Of a stretch of DNA of 64,000 nt, positions 17,082-26,156 are shown piece after piece. The translations under genes were made by a program, and so were the position numbers. The DNA comes from Bin22 sp965207275 (lineage in GTDB: Bacteria; Chloroflexota; Dehalococcoidia; Lucifugimonadales; UBA3495), in the NCBI GenBank assembly GCA_965207275.1, contig CBDBMH010000001.1, positions 868,001 through 932,000 on the forward strand, given 5' to 3'. The notes under the pieces were generated by a model. It was not told the origin of the DNA. It saw nothing but the letters and a program-made list of their open reading frames with translations, and did no database searches. Positions within the stretch are counted from its first letter, which is position 1. Every line of letters starts with the position of its first letter.

Positions 17082-17378
17082 ATGCCATTGCACGATCCCT
17101 GCCACCCTGGTGAGATTGTCAAGTACGAGTGCCTGGAACCCTTGGGACTCACCATAACCCGGGCAGCTAGGGGCTTGGGCATAAGCCGCCAGAAACTCTC
17201 GGACCTGGTGAACGGCAAGACCGGGGTAACCGCTGACATGGCCATCCGGCTCTCCATTGCCTTCGGTTCGTCCGCGGAAACCTGGTTGGGTATGCAGTCG
17301 GCATTCGACCTGTGGCAGGCTCGAAATCAGTCTGAATCCCTGGAAGTTGAACAGTTCGCCGTGGCCGCCGAACGGTGA
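17082..17378 (+). CDS. higA: HigA-type helix-turn-helix antitoxin
   Basis: This 98-residue XRE-type regulator opens with the HigA signature DPCHPGEIVKYECLEPLG. A helix-turn-helix follows (TITRAARGLGISRQKLSDLV). It should neutralise HigB and repress the higBA promoter through its own operator. It is 12 bp after the toxin gene. Length and domain are complete, so the module looks functional. Confidence 0.93.
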   Translation: MPLHDPCHPGEIVKYECLEPLGLTITRAARGLGISRQKLSDLVNGKTGVTADMAIRLSIAFGSSAETWLGMQSAFDLWQARNQSESLEVEQFAVAAER

Positions 17379-17439
17379 ATTTTCAGCACCTGGCAAACAC
17401 GGACAAATCAATGCTAATCAGCAGTCAGGAGCCATAACA

Positions 17440-18264
17440 ATGCCCGAACGCAGCGGCAGACTTGAAGGTAAGGTAGCAATCGTAACCGGCGCCGGTTCCA
17501 GCGGCCCCGGCGTCGGCAACGGCAAGGCCGCCGCCGTCCTGTTCGCCCGCGAAGGCGCCAAAGTCCTTTTGGTGGACAATGTGCAGGAACGGGCCGAGGA
17601 GACCCTGGCCATAATACGCGAGGAGGGCGGCGAGGCCGACGTCTTCGAGGCCAACGTCATCAACGTCGACGACTGCCGCCGCATGGTTGACGCCGCCGTC
17701 GACCGCTGGGGCCGCCTGGACGTGCTGGACAACAACGTGGGCATCTCCCGCCGCGGCTCGGTGCTGGAGGTCAGCGAAGAGGACTGGGACTTCGTCATGG
17801 CGGTCAACGTCAAGAGCATCGTCCTGTGCAGCAAGTATGCCATCCCGAAAATGATCGAAAGCGGCGGCGGCTCCATCATCAACATCTCTTCCATCGCCGG
17901 CCTGCGGGCTCACAGCAGCACTCCTTACACCACGTCCAAGGCGGCGGTGCAGGGCCTCACCATGTCCATGGCCGCTGACCACGGCCCAGACGGCATCCGC
18001 GTCAACTGCATCGCCCCGGGCCTGGTCTATTCCCCCATGGTGGCCCCCCGCATGGACGATGACCTGCGGGAGATTCGCCGCAGCGCCGCCCCCCTGCGCA
18101 CCGAGGGCGACTCCTGGGACATAGGCTACGCGGCCCTGTACCTGGCCAGCGACGAGTCCCGCTGGGTCAACGGCGTGGTCTTGCCCGTGGACGCCGGCCT
18201 GGTCCAGGTAACCCCCGTCACCTACCAGACCCTGGCCCAGCAGCAGTACGCCCAGCCGGGTTAG
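17440..18264 (+). CDS. Short-chain dehydrogenase/reductase
   Basis: This 274-residue classical SDR has the Rossmann motif VTGAGSSGPGVGNGKAAA near 17-34, the NNVG motif and the catalytic set (S in NISSIAG, Y and K in TPYTTSKAA). Two C-terminal Cys/His positions are not conserved, so no special subfamily is evident. An AGGAG site precedes ATG 17440. It could oxidise a secondary alcohol during catabolism, but the substrate is unknown. The insertion GSSGPGVGN in the nucleotide loop is longer than the usual GxxxGxG. Confidence 0.9.
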   Translation: MPERSGRLEGKVAIVTGAGSSGPGVGNGKAAAVLFAREGAKVLLVDNVQERAEETLAIIREEGGEADVFEANVINVDDCRRMVDAAVDRWGRLDVLDNNVGISRRGSVLEVSEEDWDFVMAVNVKSIVLCSKYAIPKMIESGGGSIINISSIAGLRAHSSTPYTTSKAAVQGLTMSMAADHGPDGIRVNCIAPGLVYSPMVAPRMDDDLREIRRSAAPLRTEGDSWDIGYAALYLASDESRWVNGVVLPVDAGLVQVTPVTYQTLAQQQYAQPG

Positions 18265-18272
18265 CTTGGACC

Positions 18273-18300
18273 GTCATTCCGGCCCCGAGCCGGAATCCAG
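18273..18300. repeat. Solitary REP palindrome
   Basis: ATTCCGG pairs with CCGGAAT across a short loop, followed by TCCAG. It is one unit of the REP family described at 1365-1454. It lies 9 bp after the SDR stop and could also end transcription. Confidence 0.5.
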
Positions 18301-18357
18301 ATGTGCTACTATTTGAGGGGACACCCTTAACCCTAACCTGTCCTAGGTGACACCGCA

Positions 18358-19047
18358 ATGACCACTACCCCCATCTACCCCGCTCAGCCTGAGCCTGTCG
18401 AAGGACGCCAGGAAAAGGCCCCCGCCGAACCGGATCCGGTAAACCCGGAACCCTATGGCCCCATGGTGCTCCGGTTGCCCCCCGACGTGAAGTTCACCGA
18501 GGAACAGTTCCTTGAACTGTGCGGTCTGAACGACGAGCTTCGCATCGAGATCAACGCCCGGGGAGAGCTGGAACTTATGGCCCCTACTTTTGGCAGCACT
18601 GGCAACAGGAATATCAGAATCTCAGCCCGACTGCAACTTTGGGCCGAAGTGGATGAGACAGGCTTGGCCTACGAGTCCAACACAGGTTTCACTCTGCCCA
18701 ACGGGGCGTTGCGCTCTCCCGACGCTGCTTGGGTCTTGAAGAGCCGCCTGGCCGGGTTGCCCGACAGGGGAATGGACAGCTTTCCGGCCCTCTGCCCCGA
18801 CTTCGTAGTCGAGCTGCGTTCCCACTCCGATCGCCTGCGCGATATCCAGGCCAAAATGGAAGAATACCTGGCCAACGGCGCCCGCCTGGGCTGGCTGATA
18901 GACCCGCTGGACCCCCGACATCCCGTCTACATCTACCGCCCTGGCGTTGATGTGGAAGTTCTGGAGGCCCCGGAAACCCTGTCCGGCGATCCGGAACTCC
19001 CCGGCTTTGTCCTGGAAATGCAGCGTATCTGGGAACCCCCCTTCTGA
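18358..19047 (+). CDS. Uma2 family putative nuclease with repeat-derived N-terminus
   Basis: Uma2 (DUF820) proteins have a PD-(D/E)XK nuclease fold and unknown biological roles. The 229-residue protein shows the core: LRSPDAAWV near 120, PDFVVELRS near 145, and KMEEYLANGARLGWLIDP near 165. The first 25 residues contain PEPVEG, which is encoded by a dispersed palindromic repeat that entered the gene. A longer-than-usual N-terminus results. The catalytic lysine of the ExK motif is replaced (VELRS), which is common in this family. Confidence 0.88.
   Translation: MTTTPIYPAQPEPVEGRQEKAPAEPDPVNPEPYGPMVLRLPPDVKFTEEQFLELCGLNDELRIEINARGELELMAPTFGSTGNRNIRISARLQLWAEVDETGLAYESNTGFTLPNGALRSPDAAWVLKSRLAGLPDRGMDSFPALCPDFVVELRSHSDRLRDIQAKMEEYLANGARLGWLIDPLDPRHPVYIYRPGVDVEVLEAPETLSGDPELPGFVLEMQRIWEPPF
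18380..18404. repeat. Dispersed repeat inside the Uma2 coding region
   Basis: The stretch containing CAGCCTGAGCCTGTCGAAGG is the same repeat type as 4783-4845. It is read in frame as QPEPVEGR. Confidence 0.6.
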
Positions 19048-19206
19048 ATCTCCCGCTCATCCAGGCCATGCGCCGCCTGAGCATCCCCAAGGACGCCACA
19101 GTAGCCAACCCCCATTCTTGGTGCTAACATTATTCTGTTTTGCCGCCCCCGTTAATTGCATAAACTCGGCGGCGCCAATTTCTCTCGGAAATTCAAGGAG
19201 CGACAA

Positions 19207-19977
19207 ATGAGGATAGCCCGTTACGAAGCCCACGGAAGAGTTCACTTCGGCGTCATCGACGGCGACAGCGTGGCCGCCATTGACGGCGATATGTTCGGCG
19301 ACTTCACCGTTACCGACCACGTTCACAAACTCAGCGACGTCAAGCTGCTGGCTCCGGTGGTCCCCGGCAAAATCCTGGCCATGGGCCTGAACTACACCAG
19401 CCACATCGGCGACCGACCGGCCCCCCCGTATCCCATGGTATTCCACAAGACCCCCACCAGCGTCATCGGCCCGGAGGACACCATCATCCGCCCCAAAGAG
19501 GTGGAGCGCCTGGACGCCGAGGGCGAACTGGTCCTGGTCATCAAGGACACCTGCAAGAACGTCTCGAAGGAAGACGCCCTGAACCACGTCCTGGGCTACA
19601 CCTGCGGCAACGACGTCAGCGCTCGGGACTGGCAGCGTCGGGACCGCAACGACAACAACTCCGACTGGTGGCGCGCCAAGTCCGCCGATACCTTCTCCCC
19701 CATGGGCCCCTGGATTGAGACGGACCTGGACCCCCACGCCCAGCACCTGCGCACCCGGGTCAACGGCAGCGAGGAACAGAACGAGACCACCGCCCACCTG
19801 ATCTTCGACGTGCCCACCATGATCGAGTTCATCTCCCGCTACGTGACCCTGGAAGCCGGCGACTGCATCTACACCGGCACCCCCGGCACCACCAGCAACA
19901 TGGACGACGGCGCTGTCTGCGAAATCGACATCGACGGCATCGGCATCCTGCGCAACCCGGTAAAACTGGAAAGTTAG
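19207..19977 (+). CDS. Fumarylacetoacetate hydrolase family protein
   Basis: The family cleaves or hydrates 2-oxo acids and acylpyruvates with a Mg ion. The 256 residues are the usual single-domain length. Motifs are LAMGLNYTSHIGD, the acidic metal site EGELVLVI, GYTCGNDVSARDWQ, FSPMGPWI and YTGTPGTT. ATG 19207 has AAGGAG upstream. It ends at a strong terminator. It is one of two such genes here (the other is at 48058), fitting a catabolic lifestyle on aromatic or cyclic acids. Confidence 0.93.
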   Translation: MRIARYEAHGRVHFGVIDGDSVAAIDGDMFGDFTVTDHVHKLSDVKLLAPVVPGKILAMGLNYTSHIGDRPAPPYPMVFHKTPTSVIGPEDTIIRPKEVERLDAEGELVLVIKDTCKNVSKEDALNHVLGYTCGNDVSARDWQRRDRNDNNSDWWRAKSADTFSPMGPWIETDLDPHAQHLRTRVNGSEEQNETTAHLIFDVPTMIEFISRYVTLEAGDCIYTGTPGTTSNMDDGAVCEIDIDGIGILRNPVKLES

Positions 19978-20004
19978 TTTCTCTGTTTACGAAGCATCAC
20001 CAAG

Positions 20005-20042
20005 AATAAAGAAGCCGGGCCCAGCAGCCCGGCTTCTTTATT
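20005..20042. terminator. Strong bidirectional intrinsic terminator
   Basis: A 16-bp perfect stem (20005-20020 with 20027-20042) has a 6-base loop and A/T-rich outer ends, AATAAAG and CTTTATT. It therefore has a terminal U-run in either direction. It lies between the convergent FAH gene (stop 19977) and the gene ending at 20085. Confidence 0.9.
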
Positions 20043-20084
20043 TCCTCGTATGTCAGGGATAGAGCGTCGGTTAATGTGTCTGAC

Positions 20085-20867
20085 CTAAGTCTCCGGAGCA
20101 TCGGCGTTGGCCATCAGGAATGTTACTATTCCGGTTTCGTTCCCTGGCTCAAACAGCAGAGCCTGCGCGTCCTCGCTGATGGCCTTTCCTATTACCACCG
20201 CGATCACCGTGGATTTGGAATTCCCAAGTCCGGTTATTCGGTCCAGGATACCTGCTCTCCTCCTGGCACGTATAACGTCGTTGGCCTGTACGGTCAACGA
20301 TGCCTCGGCAAGCACATACGCCTGGCCGCTGGGCTCCTTCGCAGTGAACAACATATCTGTTTCCAGGAGGTCTTCTAATTCCTCAGCAGTCACCGCCTGA
20401 TTACCTGAAACTGCTTTCGCCATATCCTGGAGCTTGCCGTTCTGCCCTTCAGGGTAGTGACTGAACAAGGCTGTATCGGTCAACCCCAGGTGTCTCCTGA
20501 ATAGCCTTGGGGCAAGTCGTATGGCAGTATTTTCGTATGCGGCGCCGGCCGCTTCCGAAAATACCCCTGATTGAATTATCTGAGTCCTCTGTACTTCCCC
20601 TAAACCGTCTTTGACCGAAGCAATATCGGACTTCAATAGCCCGATATCTCCTTTGACCGTCGTCATGTCAGTTTGCAATTGCACGACAGCCTCTTGCAAT
20701 TGCACGACGGCCCCAGCAATCTTTTCTACATTTGTCGCAAGATTCGCCACTGTCACAGGCAAGTTCAACAGTTCGTCGGTAAGAATATGCCGGCGTAGCG
20801 CCTCCCGAAGGTTCGGGTCTGCTTCCAGTGCCGCCAATAGATTGTCCCAGTCAGAAGGCTGTGTCAT
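20085..20867 (-). CDS. Coiled-coil protein with nuclease-like C-terminal domain
   Basis: The 260-residue product has an N-terminal helical region (WDNLLAALEADPNLREALRR). A coiled coil follows at about 40-100, with the heptad-like unit VVQLQEA partly duplicated. The C-terminal domain reads LLETDMLF...VLAEAS, which resembles PD-(D/E)XK proteins of the DUF3782 type with the catalytic lysine replaced. Function unknown. ATG 20867 is preferred over TTG 20873. It is transcribed towards the strong terminator at 20005. Confidence 0.7.
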   Translation of the reverse strand: MTQPSDWDNLLAALEADPNLREALRRHILTDELLNLPVTVANLATNVEKIAGAVVQLQEAVVQLQTDMTTVKGDIGLLKSDIASVKDGLGEVQRTQIIQSGVFSEAAGAAYENTAIRLAPRLFRRHLGLTDTALFSHYPEGQNGKLQDMAKAVSGNQAVTAEELEDLLETDMLFTAKEPSGQAYVLAEASLTVQANDVIRARRRAGILDRITGLGNSKSTVIAVVIGKAISEDAQALLFEPGNETGIVTFLMANADAPET

Positions 20868-20966
20868 AAACAAATTTTATCTCTCCGGCGTTTCCCTTGC
20901 AATTCCGGTTCGAGGACTCAGGTATCGACCAATCCAAGCCCTTACGCTCCGTCGCGTATAACCCTA

Positions 20967-22550
20967 CTACTCCGTTATCGGCCGCGATATTATCCACAGG
21001 CTCACCACCGTATATATGACCATCAGCGCCAGCATCGGCAGTTGGCTCTTCAGGGCCAGTTGCCCCCCGCCGAATATGGTATTGGCCCGCAGGTGGGCCA
21101 GGTACACCGCGATGATGTGTCCCACCACGATGGATATGACCGCAAAGAACCAGATGAACCGGGCGTTGGTGATGGCGATATCCACCACGTACCCCGCTGT
21201 CCCGAACAGGTCCGCGCCGGTCCCAAAGGGGTCCGACGCCAGGGGAATGATCAGTTGGCCCTGGATCAGCAGGAAGCCCAGGTAGTGGGCAAAGTGGTAG
21301 GCCAAGGCGATGGGCACCAGGGAGAAGACAAAGGCCGACATCAACTCCGCCGCCGTCGGGCTTGACCCGCCGCCGCGCTCCACCACCCACCGCATCATCG
21401 CCGAAAACAGCCAGTAAATCCCCGCGAAACCCAGGGGGAAGAGGGCCAGTCCCAGGGTGTTGGCTATGACCAGGCCGTTGAAGTAGGGCGAGGTAAGTTG
21501 GGGCGTCTGGGTCAACGCCCAGCCCAGCGCCGCCGCCCATTCCGGCGTGTCGCTGAAGCCGTCAAAGGTGACCGTGGCCAGCACCAGCAGCACCAGGGCG
21601 GTCAGCCCCTCGGGCAGTCGGCGCTGGGTGTGCAACCCGATGGCCGGGGGCCGCAAATTAAGCTCCCGGTGTTCAGCGTACTCAAAGCACTCGTAGCAGT
21701 CCACGCCGCCAGGCGCATTGCCGCCCGTACTTTCCTCGCATGGTGGACTGGGGCGCCCCCCGCAGGCTGCAACGTCAATGGCCCGCACTTCGGTAATGGA
21801 AAAACGGGTCAGGAAGCCGTAGACGACGGAGAAAACTTCGCCATGTCTCAGCCACTGGTGTTTGCCGAACAGGTACATTCCCCCCAGGGTGACGATGCTG
21901 TAGGCAATGATCAGCCAGGACAGCAGCGCCGGTGAAGCCGCTTCCGGCAGGGCGTTCTCCACCCACACGAAGGCAAAGAACAGGGCCACCGAGGGCCACA
22001 CTCCCACCCGTTCCGCGTAGTCCACGCCCAGAGTCAGTTCCCACTCCGGATTGAAGCGATGGAATACGGCCTCTGCCAACCCGTACAGAATTTTCCAGGG
22101 GTTCACCACGGCCCACAGGTTGCCCAGCAGCGACACCACGAAGCCCATGCCCACCCACCAGATGATCCACACAAAGGTGGGCGTCAGGTTGTTGACCGGC
22201 CGTTCGGTTCCGAACAGGCCGGTGGCGATTACCAAGAAGAAAAGGAACAGGGAAGCCAGCCGAAGCAGCCAGGTTACCGGACCGGTGAGGATTAACTGCA
22301 GGGCCGGGGCCGCGAACAGGTTGACCCTGGGGTAGGCCGAACCGTCGTGCTGCCCGCGTACAAACAGTCCCACCACCACGAAGGAAAGGATTACCGCCGC
22401 CGCTCCGGCAAACACAAAGTAGGTGAGGGGCAACGGCAGGTCATAGCGCTCGCCGAACCCGTGAGCGTAGGCGGGCGCAGCCACGGATGCCGGCAGCAGG
22501 ATGCATGCCGATAGCAGCGCCAGGAGGCAAAGGGTCCTCTTCTTGAACAT
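20967..22550 (-). CDS. Multi-pass membrane protein, 'fenitrothion hydrolase'-like
   Basis: This 527-residue protein has an N-terminal signal-like segment ending APAYA and then HGFGERYDLPLPL. About ten or more hydrophobic spans follow (first at 43-65, last at 500-520). The opening after the signal resembles actinobacterial and Chloroflexi membrane proteins that databases label fenitrothion hydrolase; that enzymatic label is doubtful. A loop near 270-300 has four cysteines (AACGG, SPPCEE, VDCYECF) and could bind a metal or form disulfides. The role may be transport or metal handling. No operon partner is visible. Confidence 0.7.
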   Translation of the reverse strand: MFKKRTLCLLALLSACILLPASVAAPAYAHGFGERYDLPLPLTYFVFAGAAAVILSFVVVGLFVRGQHDGSAYPRVNLFAAPALQLILTGPVTWLLRLASLFLFFLVIATGLFGTERPVNNLTPTFVWIIWWVGMGFVVSLLGNLWAVVNPWKILYGLAEAVFHRFNPEWELTLGVDYAERVGVWPSVALFFAFVWVENALPEAASPALLSWLIIAYSIVTLGGMYLFGKHQWLRHGEVFSVVYGFLTRFSITEVRAIDVAACGGRPSPPCEESTGGNAPGGVDCYECFEYAEHRELNLRPPAIGLHTQRRLPEGLTALVLLVLATVTFDGFSDTPEWAAALGWALTQTPQLTSPYFNGLVIANTLGLALFPLGFAGIYWLFSAMMRWVVERGGGSSPTAAELMSAFVFSLVPIALAYHFAHYLGFLLIQGQLIIPLASDPFGTGADLFGTAGYVVDIAITNARFIWFFAVISIVVGHIIAVYLAHLRANTIFGGGQLALKSQLPMLALMVIYTVVSLWIISRPITE

Positions 22551-23005
22551 GCGGCCACCGGAACGGATTGGATTGCCAAAGACAGTGTATCACTTGAAGT
22601 AGCCTGTATCTGCGGGCTGCGCGGCGGCTTCAGCCAACGCCCGGACATTCTCAATCATGCCTCCGATTGTCCCCTTGGCACGGCGCCGCGCCCGAGGGGC
22701 TCAGATATCCACTCTTCATCGGTGGCCGAGGTAATGCCTGGTGAGGCGCCGGTTCTACTGCTCTCCAGCGGGCGGCAGGACTAGGGTGCTCGCCTGGAGT
22801 ACAACCCCGGGTGCAACAAGCCGCTGATTTTCTGGAAGCGTCCCATATTGGGTGGTTCGGAGGCTGCCCTCGACTCACACGCGAAATCAACTGAATTGGA
22901 ACGCTGCTTGATTTTCTTGACTTATTGACAATGCCATTATTGATTAGTTACGCTTTATGATAGCCAGCATGGTCATGCCAGTCCAGCCAGGGGGAGCTTT
23001 CCCTC
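22551..23005. other. Intergenic stretch between divergent genes
   Basis: No coding region is supported in these 455 bases. An AT-rich tract at 22905-22965 precedes the methyltransferase. It contains TTGACA followed 18 bp later by TACGCT, a possible weak promoter on the plus strand. Confidence 0.45.
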
Positions 23006-23806
23006 ATGTTCTCTTCCAGTGCTGCACCCCTTTATGACAGCATAGGCGTCAATTACGACTCCACTCGCCGGGCGGACCCGTACCTCACAGAGCGGCTGGC
23101 GCGCCATGTGGACCTGCGGGGTGATGGCCGGTACCTGGATATTGCCTGCGGCACCGGCAACTATACCGTTGGACTGGCGGCAAGAGGAGGGTCCTGGCAT
23201 GGCCTGGACCTGTCGTCGGGAATGGTCCGGTCAGCGCAACGCAAGCGTGGAAACGTTCACCTGGCACGAGGGGCGGCGGCGGCGCTTCCCTATGGTAATG
23301 GCAGCTTTGACGGCGCCGTCTGCACCATGGCCCTCCACCATCTCCCCGAGCTCGCGCCCGTCTTCCGCGAGGCCTTTCGCGTGCTGCGCCACGGCAGGTT
23401 GGCCATCTTTACCAGCACCTGCGAACAAATGGCCGGGTATTGGCTCAATGAATACTTTCCCATGGCCATGGCCCGGTCCACGGAACAAATGCCATCCATT
23501 GAGGCGGTGCTGGGGGCCCTCGGCGAAGCGGGCTTTACCGTGGACACCGTGGAGCCGTATGACGTTCGCCCTGACCTGCAGGACCTGTTCCTGTACGCGG
23601 GCAAGCATCGGCCCGAGCTTTACCTGTCGGAAACGGTGCGGAGGGGCATCTCCACCTTTTCCAGCCTGATAGACCAGGCGGAATTGGAGGAAGGCTGCGC
23701 TCGACTGCAACGAGACATCGAGTCCGGGGCCATCAAACAGGTAGCGGAGAAGTACCGGAACCACGGCGGAGACTACGCGTTCATCGTGGCTATCAAGTTA
23801 TGCTGA
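23006..23806 (+). CDS. Class I SAM-dependent methyltransferase
   Basis: This 266-residue methyltransferase has motif I YLDIACGTGNYT near 43-54, an acidic loop GLDLSSGM near 68, and the post-motif AVCTMALHHLPE near 104, as in the Methyltransf_11 group. A helical C-terminal domain is unassigned. ATG 23006 follows AGGGGGAG. The substrate could be a small molecule or a quinone-like compound. Nothing in the surroundings points to one. Confidence 0.87.
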   Translation: MFSSSAAPLYDSIGVNYDSTRRADPYLTERLARHVDLRGDGRYLDIACGTGNYTVGLAARGGSWHGLDLSSGMVRSAQRKRGNVHLARGAAAALPYGNGSFDGAVCTMALHHLPELAPVFREAFRVLRHGRLAIFTSTCEQMAGYWLNEYFPMAMARSTEQMPSIEAVLGALGEAGFTVDTVEPYDVRPDLQDLFLYAGKHRPELYLSETVRRGISTFSSLIDQAELEEGCARLQRDIESGAIKQVAEKYRNHGGDYAFIVAIKLC

Positions 23807-23903
23807 CGCCTTTCCCCTCCTTTCAGCCCTGGGGATAACCCCTTGTACCCCCTTTAGCGGCCAACCCCGAATTCGGGGCATACCCATCACGGCCATCAAG
23901 AAA

Positions 23904-24254
23904 ATGACCATGCGGTCGAACAAGACCAAATCCTGCGGCCCGGCTGTGGCGCTGGCGATTATTGGGCTGGCGGTAAGAGCCATAGGTTCCATGGAGAAGC
24001 TGACCCGAGACGTGCAGGTCCCTCAGGGAAACTCTAGGAATAGAGTGCAGGCTCTTGGAGACTCGGGTGGGCATGAATTGCGCGCTCTGGAACAGCGCAT
24101 GAACCGGAATAACGAAGTACTTCGCTCAGAAATCCAGCGCCGGTTCGAGGCTATGCTTTCCCATACCCTTGACGGAGATGGCAACGTGGCCTTCCGAGTT
24201 CCGCCGGCTGGCGCTCTTGAGGAAGCTGAAGAATCACCGGCCGATCAGGGCTAA
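23904..24254 (+). CDS. Small coiled-coil protein, uncertain start
   Basis: The C-terminal part (ALEQRMNRNNEVLRSEIQRRF, then SHTLDGDGNVAFRVPP) looks like a genuine small protein type seen in Chloroflexota, with a coiled coil and a short conserved end. The N-terminal 28 residues, including a short hydrophobic stretch, may not be real. An internal ATG at 23991 would give an 87-residue product. Function unknown. Confidence 0.4.
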   Translation: MTMRSNKTKSCGPAVALAIIGLAVRAIGSMEKLTRDVQVPQGNSRNRVQALGDSGGHELRALEQRMNRNNEVLRSEIQRRFEAMLSHTLDGDGNVAFRVPPAGALEEAEESPADQG

Positions 24255-24302
24255 ACTGGAGCCAGGATGATATGGGTATGGGGAGTATGGGCACCAAAAA
24301 GC

Positions 24303-24399
24303 TGTCATTCTGAACGGAGAGAAGAATCTAAAATTCCTGCCAGTGGGAAGGTTGATTTCAGGCGAGAATCTTGGGTTCTTCGCTTCACTCAGAACGCCA
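24303..24399. repeat. Dispersed element with inverted ends
   Basis: The left end, TGTCATTCTGAACGGAGAG followed by AAGAATCT, is inverted relative to the right end, AGAATCTTGGGTTCTTCGC to TCAGAACG. This type of short intergenic element is widespread in environmental bacterial genomes. No gene is supported between 24255 and 24520. Confidence 0.5.
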
Positions 24400-24520
24400 G
24401 TTCGGTGGTCGGGCGCTCTGAACAGTGGAAATACATCCCCAGGCGGAAATGCGCATCCCGCTTTGGCTTCAGTCCAGGTCCGCCTGCCTGGACTGACGGC
24501 TCATCAAGCGCCGAACAGGG

Positions 24521-25954
24521 CTACTCCACTTCTCCCCGGTACGCCTCATCCAGCAAGTCCACCACGTGCGCCACCCGCCGTCCGGCGGCGGCACAGCCGC
24601 TTGTCTCCAGCCCCTGCTCTATCTGAAGCATGCAGCCGGGGTTGGCGGTAACCACCTGCTCGGCGCCCGTGGCCGCCACGTTGCCAACCTTTGTATCCAG
24701 AATGCGGCCGGATAACTCGGGCTGAACCATGGAATAGAAGCCCGCGCCCCCGCAGCACATGGTCGACGCCTCCATTTCCACCAGTTCCAACCCCGGTATC
24801 GCCCTCAGCACGGCCCGGGGCTGCTGGGTAATGCGCTGGGCGTGGGCCAGGTGGCACGGGTCCTGGTAGGTAACCCGGCGGTTGACCGCTCCCCGGGGCG
24901 GATCCAGCGGAAGCTCCGCCAGGAACTCGGTAATGTCCGCCGTCAACTCGGCGAAGCGGCGGGCCGGTTCGGCGTATTCGGGGTCGTCCTTCAGCAGCTC
25001 CCCGTACTCCTTCATATTCGACCCGCAGCCCGCCGACGCGGTAATAATCCTGTACCCCGGGCCGTCGGCTCCCCCTGCCAGGAACGCGTCAATATTCCGC
25101 CGGGCCAGCCGCCGGGCCGTTTCCAGGTCGCCGGCATGCAGGTTCAACGCGCCGCAGCAGACCTGCCCGGGCGGTACCGCAACGTCGCAGCCATTGCGCG
25201 TCAGCACCCTCACCGCCGCCCGCATGGTATCCCCCTGCATCAGCGGCATAACGCACCCCGACAGCAGGGCTACCGTGGGTCCTTCGTGATGCTCAATCGG
25301 CGCATAGCCTGGATGAGCGTGTGAGGTGGCTGGTTGTGCCGGGTAAATTCGTTTGCTGGGGCCAAAGAAGGGTTCTTTCAGGTCCGGAAGCTGGGACTCC
25401 ATCTGCCTCAGGGATTTGGGCAGCAGCCTGAGCAACCCCGATGCCCTGACCAGCTTTCGCAATCCCGACCGCTGGTATATGCGCAGCAGGCGCGCGCCCC
25501 CTCGCAACCTTTTCGAGTGAGGCAGGGCCGCCCGCAGGAAAAACCGGTCAACCCGTTTCAGAGCCTCTCCCTGCTTGTTCTGGGCCAGCGTCTGGGCCCG
25601 GGTGTACTCCATGATGCGGCCGTAGGGCACCCCCGACGGACAGACGGCTTCGCAGGCCCGGCATTGCAGGCACATTTCCCAGTGGGATACGATGCGCTCG
25701 CTGATGCCCACCCGCCCCTCGTGGACGGCCCGCATCAGGGCAATGCGCCCCCGGGGCGACTCGGTCTCCACCTTCAGGGTCGTATAAGTAGGACAGGAGC
25801 TGAGGCACAGCCCGCAGTGAACACACCGGTACAGGTCCGCCTCCGCCGGAACATCCACGCCCCGGAACCCCGGCTCGTCGTTCAGCGGCTCCTGCGCTGC
25901 CGCCGTGTGTATATGTCCGGCGCTGGGTTGGGCGTATGTCTCAGACTGTGCCAC
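24521..25954 (-). CDS. glcF: Glycolate oxidase iron-sulfur subunit
   Basis: GlcF passes electrons from the flavin subunits GlcD and GlcE to the respiratory chain. The 477-residue protein has two 4Fe-4S motifs (CVHCGLCLSSCP near 44-55 and CLQCRACEAVCP near 94-105). Two cysteine-rich CCG domains follow (VCCGALNLHAG and TMCCGGAGFY), with CVMPLM and NPGCMLQI. The GTG start at 25954 has a CAGGAGAG site. It lies downstream of glcE but is separated by a membrane-protein gene, so it may still be on one transcript with glcD and glcE. Confidence 0.93.
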   Translation of the reverse strand: MAQSETYAQPSAGHIHTAAAQEPLNDEPGFRGVDVPAEADLYRCVHCGLCLSSCPTYTTLKVETESPRGRIALMRAVHEGRVGISERIVSHWEMCLQCRACEAVCPSGVPYGRIMEYTRAQTLAQNKQGEALKRVDRFFLRAALPHSKRLRGGARLLRIYQRSGLRKLVRASGLLRLLPKSLRQMESQLPDLKEPFFGPSKRIYPAQPATSHAHPGYAPIEHHEGPTVALLSGCVMPLMQGDTMRAAVRVLTRNGCDVAVPPGQVCCGALNLHAGDLETARRLARRNIDAFLAGGADGPGYRIITASAGCGSNMKEYGELLKDDPEYAEPARRFAELTADITEFLAELPLDPPRGAVNRRVTYQDPCHLAHAQRITQQPRAVLRAIPGLELVEMEASTMCCGGAGFYSMVQPELSGRILDTKVGNVAATGAEQVVTANPGCMLQIEQGLETSGCAAAGRRVAHVVDLLDEAYRGEVE

Positions 25955-26030
25955 GGGTCTCTCCTGCAGTTTCTCTTGAATCGGCTTTCTTGCGAAACCA
26001 CCGAACAGGTCATCGCTGGCGGCTCTTCAA

Positions 26031-26057
26031 CGTCATACCGGCGAAATCCGGAATCTA
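26031..26057. repeat. REP-like palindrome upstream of glcF
   Basis: CGTCATACCGGCGAAATCCG followed by GAATC is a member of the REP family. It sits in the 202-bp gap before glcF. Confidence 0.45.
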
Positions 26058-26156
26058 CTATCCTGATTCCAATATTCCATGTCGAGGCCGGAAGGACGCT
26101 TGTTGGAATTGCTCAATATGGCCCGGCTGTTCCAAGGAGCGAATCCATTATCGACA

